From: UBA5070 sp035352895
GTDB taxonomy: Bacteria; Fibrobacterota; Fibrobacteria; UBA5070
Direction of reading: 5' to 3'
NCBI GenBank assembly: GCA_035352895.1
Contig: DAOPYN010000014.1
Span: 4,161-68,160 of the forward strand
Length of the DNA: 64,000 bases
How positions within the stretch are numbered: position 1 is the first letter of the stretch; every line of letters starts with the position of its first letter. Shown piece after piece: positions 28,101 to 36,473 of this stretch. The notes beneath the pieces were generated by a model. That model did no database searches. It was not told the origin of the DNA and was given only the letters and a program-made list of their open reading frames with translations. The translations under genes were made by a program, and so were the position numbers.

Positions 28101-28801
28101 AAGGCGACCGTGTCCCCGGCGGCCAGTCTACCCGACCGGACCAGCGACTCCACGCCCTTGCGCAGGGCGCAGGAATCCGTTCCCAGGTTCCAGGTGTCGA
28201 GCACTCGGAACAGCGGCCAGCCGCTCTTGCAGGCGGCCACATAGACGTCGGCGCGCACCGTGTCCACGGCCAACCGGGCGGGAATCCTGCCGGGAAAGGG
28301 GCGGAACGAGGAATCGCCCGCAAGGAGTCGCCTGGCGAGGAAGGTCTGCAACCCCATGGGGGTGGCCGGCTCGAGGTTGCGGGGATCGACGGTGCGATGC
28401 CTCCAGAATGCACCGAGCAACGCGCTGCCCAGGGAGTCTTCGCGTTCCCGCACGACCTTCAACCATCCGGAATCGTCGGAAGCCACGCACCAGACGGACT
28501 TCTGGCGGACCCCCATCTGGTCGAAGGTCAATTCCAGGGTGTCGTAGCCCAGGTCCTGGCGCAGATCCAACTGGATGCGCCCCTCGGAGACTCCGCGGAC
28601 CGTTCGGCCCGTACCCGCCTCCCATGGTCCATGCCACGACACGCTGTCGGGAACCACGGCGCTGTCCGACGATGTCCGCAGAACCCAGGCGGAGGTGGCG
28701 TTCTCGTCCAGGTAGACATCCTGGCAGGAATGGATTCCCACCAGCCCTGCCAACAGGACCGCCGTCCTTGCAAGGATCGGTTTTGCTTGCGGTGATCTCA
28801 A
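25160..28801 (-). CDS. Surface lipoprotein with five Ig-like repeats and a seven-blade RCC1 propeller
   Basis: A TTG start at 28801 gives 1,213 residues with a lipoprotein-type signal ending GIHSC. A unique N-terminal region (about 30-340) is followed by five Ig-like repeats of about 90 residues, each closing with DSxGN and an Arg-rich strand, several with paired cysteines. A short domain with SIEISRDRVTW follows. The last 350 residues hold seven RCC1 blades (for example ASGKNDVGQLATG, AAGANDSGQLGTG, AVGSGKWGQLGS, MGANIEGELGSG). Seven is a complete propeller. It shares its layout with the gene at 42608. Probably outer-membrane anchored and surface exposed; ligand unknown. It converges on the ABC-F gene with one base between them. 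Confidence 0.8.
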   Translation of the reverse strand: MRSPQAKPILARTAVLLAGLVGIHSCQDVYLDENATSAWVLRTSSDSAVVPDSVSWHGPWEAGTGRTVRGVSEGRIQLDLRQDLGYDTLELTFDQMGVRQKSVWCVASDDSGWLKVVREREDSLGSALLGAFWRHRTVDPRNLEPATPMGLQTFLARRLLAGDSSFRPFPGRIPARLAVDTVRADVYVAACKSGWPLFRVLDTWNLGTDSCALRKGVESLVRSGRLAAGDTVALFLAPVRVRKDLSLGDFLQGDSIRPVGSFQWASGLDIQVEASVRLRNDPPDAIEVAVVSAPGAADTVWDASRGLVLRAGANTAVGLDTLLVRLKDRRGRYQMETRATFNVLPRPREVSRDTVAPILAHRTVSDSVDWSVRSIRVEWQVKDQGAGDSIWIGNVPTALSPTGFYSHDMALSVGANLAVFKAKDSAGNRAWDTIRIVRRADVEPPRCVRIPDSAKRTVPFDTSTTMVAWKVEDNRGVAACRIQGRSALQSSAGQAWNCGGRVDLSVGTNVVDLWVQDSSGNERVDTIRIDRLKDASTPTARPLAGQGSREVSFDSTSVWVGWDVADSYGLAFCRIDGVDLLQPASGGGWICRTRVALSVGRNPSYLRLEDSTGNAKVDSIVVVRRSDTELPRIVALDGLGSRKLDFDSLHATVAWKGTDNHRLASCRIDGSPRPLSAGGTCSLQVVLAVGGNLHRVEITDSTGNLARDSALLERSTDTAPPRLVLIGSDTVHAAFGDSVVAVRWLATDNHMVKTVQNRTWKVVMIGDTAELTLRPPVGVRSYMITAFDSTGNKTDGQVVVVRDAQAPRHRADSVFDGTPVPDTLDALGGSDSIEISRDRVTWTRVDGVAMLDAAGTWYARSWPGKAESFVVLRQAQVTENVFAGVSTSFFLRGDSLFASGKNDVGQLATGTRGPAPVTRPVFARKGVKKVVAGEKFSLLLLNTGEVLGAGEGPLPRSPQPPGKAPLWNVATGIVDIAAGRDFLLVLDEAGNVLAAGANDSGQLGTGDSTASNALVKVASKVAGIGAGWAHSIRLDSAGKVWAVGSGKWGQLGSLAGRDAAGWHLVDSTADAVFSSLGDVTLFRGKDRMIRGLGANDQGQISGGLPASVTTPQILYSMGGAWAGGGSSHVLVLLDNNDLKVAGSNQYGQIGIGVGANAWGFQFLTGGIGRAAAGRDHSLILTDSGEPQGMGANIEGELGSGDQIQRRVPTRIAY

Positions 28802-28877
28802 ACCCGATTCGGCTCCGGATCGTTGAAGGAATTGGAAGGTAACTCCCCTCAGGATACCACGGATCCGGGGTCGGAGG

Positions 28878-29954
28878 CTATTTCGAAAGGTCCAGCATCC
28901 TCTGGAGGGCCACGGTGGCCCAGTGGCGGGTGTCGGCGTCCACGGACACCTGGTTGACCACCAGGCCCTCGCGGAGATTCTCCAACACCCAGCACAGATG
29001 CCAGGGATCGATGCGGAACATGGTGCTGCACAGGCACTGCACCTGGGAAAGCGGCACGATGTCCTTGTCCTTGTGGATCTTGGCCAGGCGTTGGACCAAG
29101 TTCACCTCGGTCCCCACGGCCCACTTGGATCCGATCTGGGCTTCCTGCAGGGTCTTGAGGATGAAGGAGGTGGAGCCGGCCAGATCGGCGGCACGCACCA
29201 CGTCGAAAACGCATTCGGGATGCACCAGCACCTTGCGGTCGGGATCGGTGGAGCGCCAGTGGTCCACGTCGGACTTGTGCATCCGCGTGTGGACGGAGCA
29301 ATGCCCCTTCCAGAGGATGACTCTCGCCTTGCGGTAGGCCTCCCGCCCGGCACCTCCGTCATGCACCTTCGGGTCCCAAAGGGGCATTTCGTCCAGCCCG
29401 ACGCCCAACTTGAAGGAGGTGTTGCGCCCCAGGTGCTGGTCGGGTGCGAACAGGACCACCTTGCCTTGGGCCAAGGCCCAGGTCACCACCGCCGAGGCGT
29501 TGGAGCTGGTGCAGACCACGCCGCCATGGCGGCCCACCACCCGTTTGACCGCGGCGGACGAATTGACGTAGGTGACGGGAAGGATCGACAGCCCCCACTC
29601 CCCTTCCAGGACCTCCAACGCCGATTCCAACTCCTCGTGCGTGGCCATGTCGGCCATCGAGCAGCCTGCGGCCAGGTCCGGGAGGATCACCTTCTGGTGG
29701 GCGGCGGTGAGCATGTCGGCGGATTCCGCCATGAAATGCACGCCGCAGAACACGATGAACTCCGACTCCACCCCGGCGGCCTTGCGCGACAGTTCCAGCG
29801 AGTCGCCGGTGATGTCGGAGAGCTCCACGATGGGATCGGCTTGGTAGTGGTGGCCCAGGATGGTCACACGCTTGCCCAAGGCGACCTTGGCCGCCTTGGC
29901 GCGTTCCAGTGCCTGGTCCTGGCTGAGGGATCGGATGGCGTCGAGTTCGATCAT
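28878..29954 (-). CDS. nadA: Quinolinate synthase
   Basis: NadA condenses iminoaspartate with dihydroxyacetone phosphate to give quinolinate for NAD synthesis. ATG at 29954 (MIELDAIR) gives 358 residues. Family features are the three-fold domain motifs GHHYQADPIVELSD, FCGVHFMAESADML and VTYVNSSAAVK, and CTSSNASAV with GQHLGRNT-like APDQHLGRN, plus candidate cluster cysteines in FCGV, VCTSS and CLCST. NadB and NadC are not in the window. The transcript is probably nearly leaderless: TATCTT lies nine bases before the ATG. Confidence 0.95.
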   Translation of the reverse strand: MIELDAIRSLSQDQALERAKAAKVALGKRVTILGHHYQADPIVELSDITGDSLELSRKAAGVESEFIVFCGVHFMAESADMLTAAHQKVILPDLAAGCSMADMATHEELESALEVLEGEWGLSILPVTYVNSSAAVKRVVGRHGGVVCTSSNASAVVTWALAQGKVVLFAPDQHLGRNTSFKLGVGLDEMPLWDPKVHDGGAGREAYRKARVILWKGHCSVHTRMHKSDVDHWRSTDPDRKVLVHPECVFDVVRAADLAGSTSFILKTLQEAQIGSKWAVGTEVNLVQRLAKIHKDKDIVPLSQVQCLCSTMFRIDPWHLCWVLENLREGLVVNQVSVDADTRHWATVALQRMLDLSK

Positions 29955-29963
29955 GGCCTCGCC

Positions 29964-29969
29964 AAGATA
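29964..29969 (-). promoter_or_regulatory. -10-like hexamer of nadA
   Basis: On the minus strand the sequence GGTATCTTGG ends a few bases before the nadA ATG, identical to the element before queC. The spacing implies a leader of only two or three bases. Confidence 0.45.
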
Positions 29970-30001
29970 CCTAACCCGATCCCCTGGAAACGACCTTGGA
30001 C

Positions 30002-30277
30002 CTAGAACCAGGGTTTGCGGCCGGTCACATACATGGCATCGAATTCTTCGTCTGTCTTGGTGAGGTAGATGATCCCCTCCACCAGGCCGATCACCCCCAT
30101 CACCCCGCCGCCGATGCCGCAGGTGAGGATGGTGACCAGGAGCATGATGATCCCTTCTCGCTGGTAGCCCAGGATGAACTTGTGCACTCCGAAAGCGCCG
30201 ACCAGGACCGCGCAGATCCCCGCGGGGAGCTTCTTGTCCGAGGCCTTGTTCATGTTGGACGGTTCGTTGGTCTCCAT
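30002..30277 (-). CDS. TM2-domain membrane protein
   Basis: A 91-residue protein (83 if started at the second Met) with the TM2 pattern: LLPAGICAVLVGAFGVHKF-like first helix, the conserved FGVHKFILG turn, a GxxG-rich second helix (CGIGGGVMGVIGLVEG) and a short charged C-terminus. TM2 proteins are small inner-membrane proteins of unclear role. An upstream start region with GGAGATCGAAG provides a plausible ribosome site. It lies alone between nadA and the dioxygenase gene. Confidence 0.85.
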   Translation of the reverse strand: METNEPSNMNKASDKKLPAGICAVLVGAFGVHKFILGYQREGIIMLLVTILTCGIGGGVMGVIGLVEGIIYLTKTDEEFDAMYVTGRKPWF

Positions 30278-30331
30278 CTTCGATCTCCTGGCTGTGATTT
30301 CGTTCCGACGCCTTCTCCGAAACGTAGCACC

Positions 30332-31117
30332 CTACGGGGAGGTCCAGCGCGCGCTGCGCATGGAGAGCGATCCCAGATCGAAACCCGTCACGGGGAAGTC
30401 CAGCCGATCGGAGGGATCCGTCGCGCCGAACGCCCAGAGCCATGGCAGCCAATGGTCCGGCGAAGGATGGGACATCCTCCCCTCCGGTGTGTCCAGGGCA
30501 CCCAACAGCCAACCGGAATCCCTCCGCTCCAGGGCCGAGGCCAGATCCCGGTCGAAGCTGGAGGCCCAGTCGGGAGTTGCCGGATCCGGCCGCGACATCC
30601 GCCCCATGGCGTCGTGGAGGTTGTGGGTGGCGTTCCCCGAGGCCACCACCAGGACGCCGCGTTCCCTCCAGGCTCCCAGCCGCGCGCCCAGCTCCAGGTG
30701 ACCCGAGGGCGCAAGTCCGGCATCCAGCGACACCTGGACCACGGGAACCTTCGCGTCGGGAAACAGATGTACCAGCAGCGACCAGGCCCCGTGGTCCAGC
30801 CCCCATTCCTCGGTGGCGCTTCCGCCCAGGTCCGCGGCCAGGCGCGAGGCCAGGTCCGGATCGCCCGGGGCTTCGTAGCGCACCTCGAAGAGCTCCCGCG
30901 GGAATCCCCCGAAGTCGTGGATGGTTTCCGGGCGCGGCGAGGCCTGCACCAGGGTTCCCCGGGTCCACCAGTGGGCGGAAACCACCACCGCCGCCCGCAG
31001 GGGAAGCGTCGCCAGGCCGGGCCCGAGCGATCTCAAGGCGCGCGACCAGGAGTTGTCGTCGATGGCGTTCATGGGGCTGCCATGCCCCATGAACAGCACG
31101 GGAAGACGTTGGGTCAT
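30332..31117 (-). CDS. DODA-type (YgiD-like) extradiol ring-cleavage dioxygenase
   Basis: The 261-residue protein aligns with the class III extradiol dioxygenase family of E. coli YgiD (4,5-DOPA dioxygenase). Metal-binding and catalytic histidines sit in FMGHGSPM, VSAHW, LDHGAW and GNATHNL. PPVVQVSLD-type strand (VPVVQVSLDAG) is also typical. It acts on catechol-like aromatics in the cytoplasm; the physiological substrate is unknown. A TAGATT hexamer lies six bases before the ATG. Confidence 0.88.
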   Translation of the reverse strand: MTQRLPVLFMGHGSPMNAIDDNSWSRALRSLGPGLATLPLRAAVVVSAHWWTRGTLVQASPRPETIHDFGGFPRELFEVRYEAPGDPDLASRLAADLGGSATEEWGLDHGAWSLLVHLFPDAKVPVVQVSLDAGLAPSGHLELGARLGAWRERGVLVVASGNATHNLHDAMGRMSRPDPATPDWASSFDRDLASALERRDSGWLLGALDTPEGRMSHPSPDHWLPWLWAFGATDPSDRLDFPVTGFDLGSLSMRSARWTSP

Positions 31118-31142
31118 CCCCGCAATCTACCCGATCCGGACC

Positions 31143-32003
31143 TCAAAGACCCGCGACGGCGGCGAGTTCCTCGAGGGCGCAAGCGCCGGCCTGGGCCCAG
31201 GCTTGACGGTTTCCGTCACGCTCCCAGGCGAAGTTGAGCCCCGAGCTCGCATTCACCAGGTGGATCCATGGATCGGATCCGCCCGCGCGCAGACGGCGCA
31301 CCACCTCGTCGATGCCGCCGCCTTGGCCACCGGCCACGCCCGGCACCGACACGCCCGGAATCAAGAATGATGCTTGGCGTCCTTCGCGGACGAACCACGA
31401 GGCGATGGATTCCAACTCCTGCGGGGCGGTGGCCCCCACCACGAATCCCAATTTCTCCGAACCCGCCCAGGAAAGGGCTTTGCGCGCCACATGGAGGTAG
31501 AGCGGTTCGCCGTCGATCACCAGATCCTGGAAGTCGCGGGCGCCGGGGTTGGAGGTGCGCAGAAGCAGGAACGCGGCGGCCTCCGCGCTGGCCAGGAAAG
31601 GCTCCACGGAATCCCGGCCCATGTAGGGCGCCACCGTCACGGCGCTGGCGCGAAACGGCCCGAAGGCGGCTTGGGCGTAGGCGCCCGAAGACTTCCCGAT
31701 GTCCCCGCGCTTGGCGTCCAGCACCACGAACACTCCGGCCTCGCGCCACGCCGCGCAGACCTTCTGCAGGGAATCCACCGCTTTGGGTCCCAAGGCTTCG
31801 TAGTAGGCGGCATTGGGTTTGACCGCCGCGGGCATGACGCCGCGCTTCTGGCAGGCCTCCAGGAATCCGAGCCCGAATCGTTCCACCACCTGGTCGGGGC
31901 TGCCCTCCAGAGGGATCCTTTCCAGGATCGGGTCGATCCCGAAGCAGACGTTGTTTCCCACCGCGCGCGTGCGCGTGCCGATTGTTTGCGATAGGGTAGC
32001 CAT
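31143..32003 (-). CDS. pyrF: Orotidine 5'-phosphate decarboxylase, type 2
   Basis: PyrF makes UMP from OMP. The start at 32003 (MATLSQTIGTR) gives 286 residues, normal for the long type 2 family; an in-frame upstream extension is not conserved-looking. Diagnostic motifs are CFGIDPI near the N-terminus, the catalytic Asp-Lys array VLDAKRGDIGKSS, and the phosphate-binding FLIPGVSVPGVAGGQGG. It diverges from the TIGR02147 gene across about 200 bases. A TACCTT hexamer lies eight bases before the ATG. Confidence 0.95.
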   Translation of the reverse strand: MATLSQTIGTRTRAVGNNVCFGIDPILERIPLEGSPDQVVERFGLGFLEACQKRGVMPAAVKPNAAYYEALGPKAVDSLQKVCAAWREAGVFVVLDAKRGDIGKSSGAYAQAAFGPFRASAVTVAPYMGRDSVEPFLASAEAAAFLLLRTSNPGARDFQDLVIDGEPLYLHVARKALSWAGSEKLGFVVGATAPQELESIASWFVREGRQASFLIPGVSVPGVAGGQGGGIDEVVRRLRAGGSDPWIHLVNASSGLNFAWERDGNRQAWAQAGACALEELAAVAGL

Positions 32004-32202
32004 GGTCGGCAAAGGTAACCTCCACAGCGAGCTCCACTGCGGCGTGGTGGCTCTTGCGAGCGTTGAGGTCCTTGCTCCCTCGATTCCAGGCTGGAATAAC
32101 CAAGAATCTCGTTTCCATGGGATTCCGTGTGTTGAGGTAATCTCACCGGAAATCTCGTCCTCATCCCTTCGAAAGGTCGCTTCAGGATGGTATCGTGGAT
32201 TC

Positions 32203-33042
32203 ATGGAGAGCCCATCGAATCCCGACATCTTCGGCTACCTGGACTACCGGGCCTACCTGCGCGACCACTACTTGGCGCGCAAGGAATCCGACCGGTTTTT
32301 CTCCTATCGGCAGATGGCCTTGCGCACCGGGGTGGACGCCGGATGGATCGCGAAGGTCCTGCAAGGCCGCGAACACCTGTCGCAGCGCTCCCTGGAGCCG
32401 TTTTGTCGCCTGTGCAGACTGGGCGAGCGAGAGTCCACCTATTTCACCGCCTTGGTCGCCTTCGCCAAGGCCAAGGAAACCGCCGAGCGCGCCGAGGCCT
32501 TCGAACGCGTGATGAGCCTCAAATCGCCCGAGCGAACCACCTTGGGCGAGCGCCAACTGGCCTACTACGGCCGCTGGTACCACGCCCCCATCCGCTCCTT
32601 GCTGGCCCTGCTCGGCCCGCGAGCCACTCCGGAACGGATCTCGCAGCTCCTCCGGCCCTCCGTGCCAGCCTCCGAAGTGTCCGCTTCCATCGATCTGCTG
32701 GAAGAGCTCGGCCTGGTCAAGCGCAAGGCCAAGGGATGGGCGCTGGTGGAATCGTTCGTGGCGAGCCCGCCGGAAGGCGCCAAGGCCGCCGTGCGAGCCT
32801 ACCAGGCCCGGATGATGGACCTGGCCAAGGAAGCCCTGGAGCGCCATGCACCGGACCGGCGCGACATTTCCACCCTCACCTTGAGCTTCGATCGGGAAGA
32901 CATGCCCCTGGTGCGCGAACGGCTGGCCGCCGTGCGCGACAGCCTGATCCAGCTTTCCGCCGAGGCCCGCAAGCCGGATGTGGTGTACCAGGTGAACCTG
33001 CAGACCTTCCCTCTGTCGGATTTTGACGGAGACGCGCCATGA
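32203..33042 (+). CDS. TIGR02147-family protein (Fibrobacter paralogous family)
   Basis: The 279-residue cytoplasmic protein opens with IFGYLDYRAYLRDHY and continues with a helix-turn-helix-like FFSYRQMALRTGVDAGWIAKVL, WYHAPIRSLL and a winged-helix-like middle. It ends with the RRDISTLTLSF / IQLSAEARKPDVVYQVNLQTFPL segment, all diagnostic of TIGR02147. The family is greatly expanded in Fibrobacter, and its fold suggests a DNA-binding regulator. Here the stop overlaps the start of a lipoprotein gene (ATGA), implying coupled expression, so it may regulate or sense that protein. A TATCGT element precedes the ATG by six bases. Confidence 0.88.
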   Translation: MESPSNPDIFGYLDYRAYLRDHYLARKESDRFFSYRQMALRTGVDAGWIAKVLQGREHLSQRSLEPFCRLCRLGERESTYFTALVAFAKAKETAERAEAFERVMSLKSPERTTLGERQLAYYGRWYHAPIRSLLALLGPRATPERISQLLRPSVPASEVSASIDLLEELGLVKRKAKGWALVESFVASPPEGAKAAVRAYQARMMDLAKEALERHAPDRRDISTLTLSFDREDMPLVRERLAAVRDSLIQLSAEARKPDVVYQVNLQTFPLSDFDGDAP

Positions 33043-34454
33043 ACGGCCACAAGACCCTTCCAGGCTTGGCTGCCACGCTTTTGCTGTTTGCGTGCGGCCA
33101 GGACGATCGCCTCGCGGGCGGCACCGGATCGGAGACCACCAACACCATCCAGGTGTCGGTGGTGGACGCCCACGGCCGTCCGGTCGCCAACGCCCACGTG
33201 CTGCGTCGCGACGACGACGACACATCCACCACCGCTCCGCTGGAAGCGCTGACGGACGAAGCCGGCGTGGTGCGCCTGGGAGAATCGGCACGGCATGTCT
33301 GGATCGAAGTGCGCTCCGGCGACACCGCTGGCGCCTTCCAGAGCCTCTCCGGCGGCACCTCCCGCGCGGCGAAAGTGGTGGTGTCGCCTCTTTCCGAGTT
33401 GGTTGTCTCGGGACTGCGCCCCGGCACAAGCGCCTCGCTGCCCGGCCTGGGACGGAGGCTGCAGGCCGGCGCGGACGGCACGATCCGTTTCCGAGGCCTG
33501 CCACCCGGCGCGGCGCGGATCCGTTGCGAAGGTTTCGACGGCCCGGTGGCCCTTCCCGCCGGAAACCAAGGCAGGATCGAGGTGGCCGACCAATCCATCG
33601 AAACCACCTGGCCCGCCGATGGCTCCCTGGACTCCCTGGCGCTTCGGCGATTCCTGGACCTCTCCGGGCTGGCGCATGTTCCCACAGATTCCGTCACTTC
33701 CATGATCCGCGGTCGCCGGGCCCGCCTGGATCTTGCCGGACGGGGATTGCAGGAGATCCAGCCCGCGCTGGGCTCCCTGAACTTCCTCCTGGAACTGAAC
33801 CTCTCCGGCAACCGGCTCCGGACGCTTCCCGGGAACATCGGAGCCCTGAAGACCATCGATGTGCTGGACCTCTCGCGCAATCCGCTGGACTCGCTTCCCG
33901 GAGCGGTGCGAGGCATGGATTCCCTGCGGATCCTGGATCTCGATTCGTGCGGCCTGGGCAAGCTCCCGGAATGGCTCGGGGATCTCGGCCGGCTCTGGTA
34001 CCTCGACGTGGCCTACAACCGGCTCGACTCCCTTCCCCGAAACCTGGTCAAGCTCCGTCGACTGGCCACCCTCGGGATGTTCCAAAACCGGATCCGCGCC
34101 CTCCCCGACGGCTTCCACCATCTGGATTCCCTGGCCGAGCTCTGGGCCGAAACCAATGGCCTCGCCTCGCTTCCCGACTCCTTCGAACGGCTTCCATCCC
34201 TGCGCATCCTGCAGCTGGACAAGAACCCGCTGGTGGCACTGCCCGATTCCCTCGGCTCCATGGCCTCCCTTTCCGACCTGCGCCTGTCCAGCTCCTCCCT
34301 TTCCCGTCTTCCCGCGTCGATGGCCCGCCTACCCCTGAAACACCTGGAGATCTACGGGCTCTCGCTGTGCCCGATGGATCCGCCCTTGGCCGACAAACTC
34401 GATTCGCTCGTCGGCACATCCTGGAGACAGAATCTGCGATCCAGTTGCCCTTGA
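33039..34454 (+). CDS. Leucine-rich-repeat lipoprotein
   Basis: The 471-residue protein has a lipoprotein signal ending LLLFAC, then a prealbumin-like carboxypeptidase-regulatory domain (IQVSVVDAHGRPVANAHVL), a beta-rich stretch, and about ten leucine-rich repeats (about 215-450) of the form LxxLxLSGNRLRTLPGNIGxL. The repeats are of 22-23 residues, resembling plant-type/SDS22-like bacterial LRRs. It is likely on the outer membrane, as a protein-binding surface lipoprotein. It is coupled to the TIGR02147 gene by a four-base overlap and precedes a secreted glycosidase-like gene by 20 bases, so the three probably form an operon. Confidence 0.85.
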   Translation: MNGHKTLPGLAATLLLFACGQDDRLAGGTGSETTNTIQVSVVDAHGRPVANAHVLRRDDDDTSTTAPLEALTDEAGVVRLGESARHVWIEVRSGDTAGAFQSLSGGTSRAAKVVVSPLSELVVSGLRPGTSASLPGLGRRLQAGADGTIRFRGLPPGAARIRCEGFDGPVALPAGNQGRIEVADQSIETTWPADGSLDSLALRRFLDLSGLAHVPTDSVTSMIRGRRARLDLAGRGLQEIQPALGSLNFLLELNLSGNRLRTLPGNIGALKTIDVLDLSRNPLDSLPGAVRGMDSLRILDLDSCGLGKLPEWLGDLGRLWYLDVAYNRLDSLPRNLVKLRRLATLGMFQNRIRALPDGFHHLDSLAELWAETNGLASLPDSFERLPSLRILQLDKNPLVALPDSLGSMASLSDLRLSSSSLSRLPASMARLPLKHLEIYGLSLCPMDPPLADKLDSLVGTSWRQNLRSSCP

Positions 34455-34474
34455 AATCCAGACAGGAGATTCCC

Positions 34475-36400
34475 ATGAACACCCGGATTATCGGCCGCGC
34501 CGCGCGCGCGACATGCTCGACCCTCGCCGTGTCCTCCCTGGCCCTCCACGCCTGGACCGGCCCCCTGCCCAGCCTGCCCATCGCCATGAACATCCAGGGG
34601 GCGAGCTACTGGGATCGCGTCCCCTATCTGGATCCCATGCTGACCTCCAGCGAATGGATCGCCTTCCACGATGGCGGTCCCTGGGACGACCAGACCGCCA
34701 GCTCCCTGGCGATGCGTCCCGACGGCTGGCCCACCCACGCTCCGCAGATGGTCGGCTCGGTTCCCACCAAGATGACCACCATGGTCAACAATTGTCGCGC
34801 CGGCGACTACGCCCTATCCTTCCAAGGCAAAGGAAAAGTCAGCTGGAACGGCGGGGCCTCCGCGCGGACCTCGGCTTCCGGCACGCTCGTCCATTTCGAC
34901 GGAACCTGCGAACACGCCTGGATGAGCCTGGATTCTTCGTCGGCATCCGACCCCGTTCGCGATCTGCACCTGACTCCGGTCGAATACGTCTCCACTCCCG
35001 GCGGCGCCCCCCTGTTCGATCCCGACTTCGTGCGCGGCCTCAAACCGTTCCATGCCCTGCGGTTCATGGACTGGACCAACACCAACGGATCGCGGCAGGT
35101 GAAGTGGTCGGACCGCCCCGTCCCCGGCTACCGCACCTTTGGCGAAGGTAAGGGCATGCCGTGGGAACACGCCATCGCGCTGGCCAACCAGCTGGGGGCG
35201 CACGCCTGGATCTGCACGCCGCACGCCGCCGACGACGACTACCTCCAGAAGCTCGCGGTGCTCTTCCGCGACAGTTTGCGACAAGATCTGCGCACCTACC
35301 TGGAGTACTCCAACGAGATCTGGAACTGGGGATTCGATCAGGCGCACTGGGTGGGCCACAACGGCGCGAACATCCCCTGGGGAACCGACACCGAAGAACT
35401 CCAAGCCGCTCCGGCCCTGCGCGACAGCCTGCGCAAGGTGGCACTGCGAGTCTGCCAGGACGCCGAATCGTACTGCCATCCCGAAAAGGACGCGTGGATG
35501 ATGGGCAGGTTGTTCCGCATCTGGGAGCCCATCTGGTCCGGCCAGAGGTCGCGTCTGGTCACGGTGGCCACCGGCCAGCACGCATGGATGGACAATTCCC
35601 GTCGGATCCTGGGCTACCTGGTCGACACCATGAAGGTCCGCCCCGACGCGTTCTCCGTGGCCGGGTACATGGGCTTCGAATTCGGCGAGGACGCTCCGAT
35701 CCCCCAATCGGTGATCCCGCGCGCCCATGACTCGCTCCTCAACAACTACTTCCACGACCAGTGGATGAAGAAGCCGGACACGGTCAAGGCATCCGACGTC
35801 GTCGAAGCCATCGGGATCGGCTTCACCTACACCACCAGGCTATGGACCCTGGAGACCGTACGGATCCTCAAGTCCTACAAGATCGGCAAATTCCTTGTCT
35901 ACGAAGGCGGACAGCATGCCCAGCCGCACAACCAGGGCGACTGGCCGTACAACCAGGCGGTGTGGGACGCCCAGATCGATCCGGGCATGTACGAACTCTA
36001 CCTGAAGAATCTGCAACTGCACGATTCGCTGGATTGCGACCTGTACGCGGCATTCTCCTACGTGAGCGGACGCGAAAGCAAATACGGATCGTGGGGACAC
36101 CTGGAGAACTACGCGCAATCGGCCTTGAGCGGCGACGCGTTGCGCAAGGCCGCCCCCAAATACGCGGCGCTGCTGGACGCCAACACGCCCAAATCCGGCG
36201 TATCCGTTCGATCCGTTCCGCATGGTGGTCCTTTCGTCCTGCGACCCACCACGGCGATGGTGGTGGATGGACGCCTGCAGGGATGGACCGGCGCGATCGA
36301 GGTGCGATCCCTGGATGGACGAAAATTGTACACGGGCGACACGCGATCCATGCCCAAACTGCGCGACGGCATGGTGGTGGCGAAAACGCCGATGCCGTAA
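34475..36400 (+). CDS. Secreted clan GH-A-like glycoside hydrolase candidate
   Basis: ATG at 34475 follows GACAGGAGA. The 641-residue product has a signal peptide (cleavage near LHAW), then a long beta/alpha region. It shows the Asn-Glu pair of GH clan A acid/base residues in YLEYSNEIWNWGFD, and a candidate nucleophile Glu in FLVYEGGQHAQ about 210 residues later. Proteins with this YSNEIWNW motif are often annotated only as cellulose-binding or hypothetical. The last 70 residues (IEVRSLDGRKLYTGD) look like a type 9 secretion-type C-terminal domain. Substrate is unknown; a plant-polysaccharide role fits the phylum. Confidence 0.65.
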   Translation: MNTRIIGRAARATCSTLAVSSLALHAWTGPLPSLPIAMNIQGASYWDRVPYLDPMLTSSEWIAFHDGGPWDDQTASSLAMRPDGWPTHAPQMVGSVPTKMTTMVNNCRAGDYALSFQGKGKVSWNGGASARTSASGTLVHFDGTCEHAWMSLDSSSASDPVRDLHLTPVEYVSTPGGAPLFDPDFVRGLKPFHALRFMDWTNTNGSRQVKWSDRPVPGYRTFGEGKGMPWEHAIALANQLGAHAWICTPHAADDDYLQKLAVLFRDSLRQDLRTYLEYSNEIWNWGFDQAHWVGHNGANIPWGTDTEELQAAPALRDSLRKVALRVCQDAESYCHPEKDAWMMGRLFRIWEPIWSGQRSRLVTVATGQHAWMDNSRRILGYLVDTMKVRPDAFSVAGYMGFEFGEDAPIPQSVIPRAHDSLLNNYFHDQWMKKPDTVKASDVVEAIGIGFTYTTRLWTLETVRILKSYKIGKFLVYEGGQHAQPHNQGDWPYNQAVWDAQIDPGMYELYLKNLQLHDSLDCDLYAAFSYVSGRESKYGSWGHLENYAQSALSGDALRKAAPKYAALLDANTPKSGVSVRSVPHGGPFVLRPTTAMVVDGRLQGWTGAIEVRSLDGRKLYTGDTRSMPKLRDGMVVAKTPMP

Positions 36401-36448
36401 CGGGACCGTCTTCCGGATCACGGGCAACGTCGGGACGTGGAAAACGTC

Positions 36449-36463
36449 GTAGAGACGCCCCGG
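36449..36463. repeat. Half-copy of the GTAGGG-type palindrome
   Basis: GTAGAGACGCCCCGG differs by one base from the inner part of the arm and loop of the 13460-13508 palindrome. The matching second arm is absent, so this is a decayed or chance relic in a 73-base convergent intergenic spacer. Confidence 0.3.
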
Positions 36464-36473
36464 ATGGTCCGGA

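Noticed and set aside
25241..28795. An 1,184-codon plus-strand frame opposite the first RCC1 lipoprotein
   Set aside because: It mirrors the real gene and lacks a ribosome site, signal or domain; the RCC1 and Ig motifs read on the minus strand.
32129..32150. CRP-like site between pyrF and the TIGR02147 gene
   Set aside because: TTGAGGTAATCTCA has partial symmetry but lacks the TGTGA/TCACA half-sites seen at 39948 and 42507.
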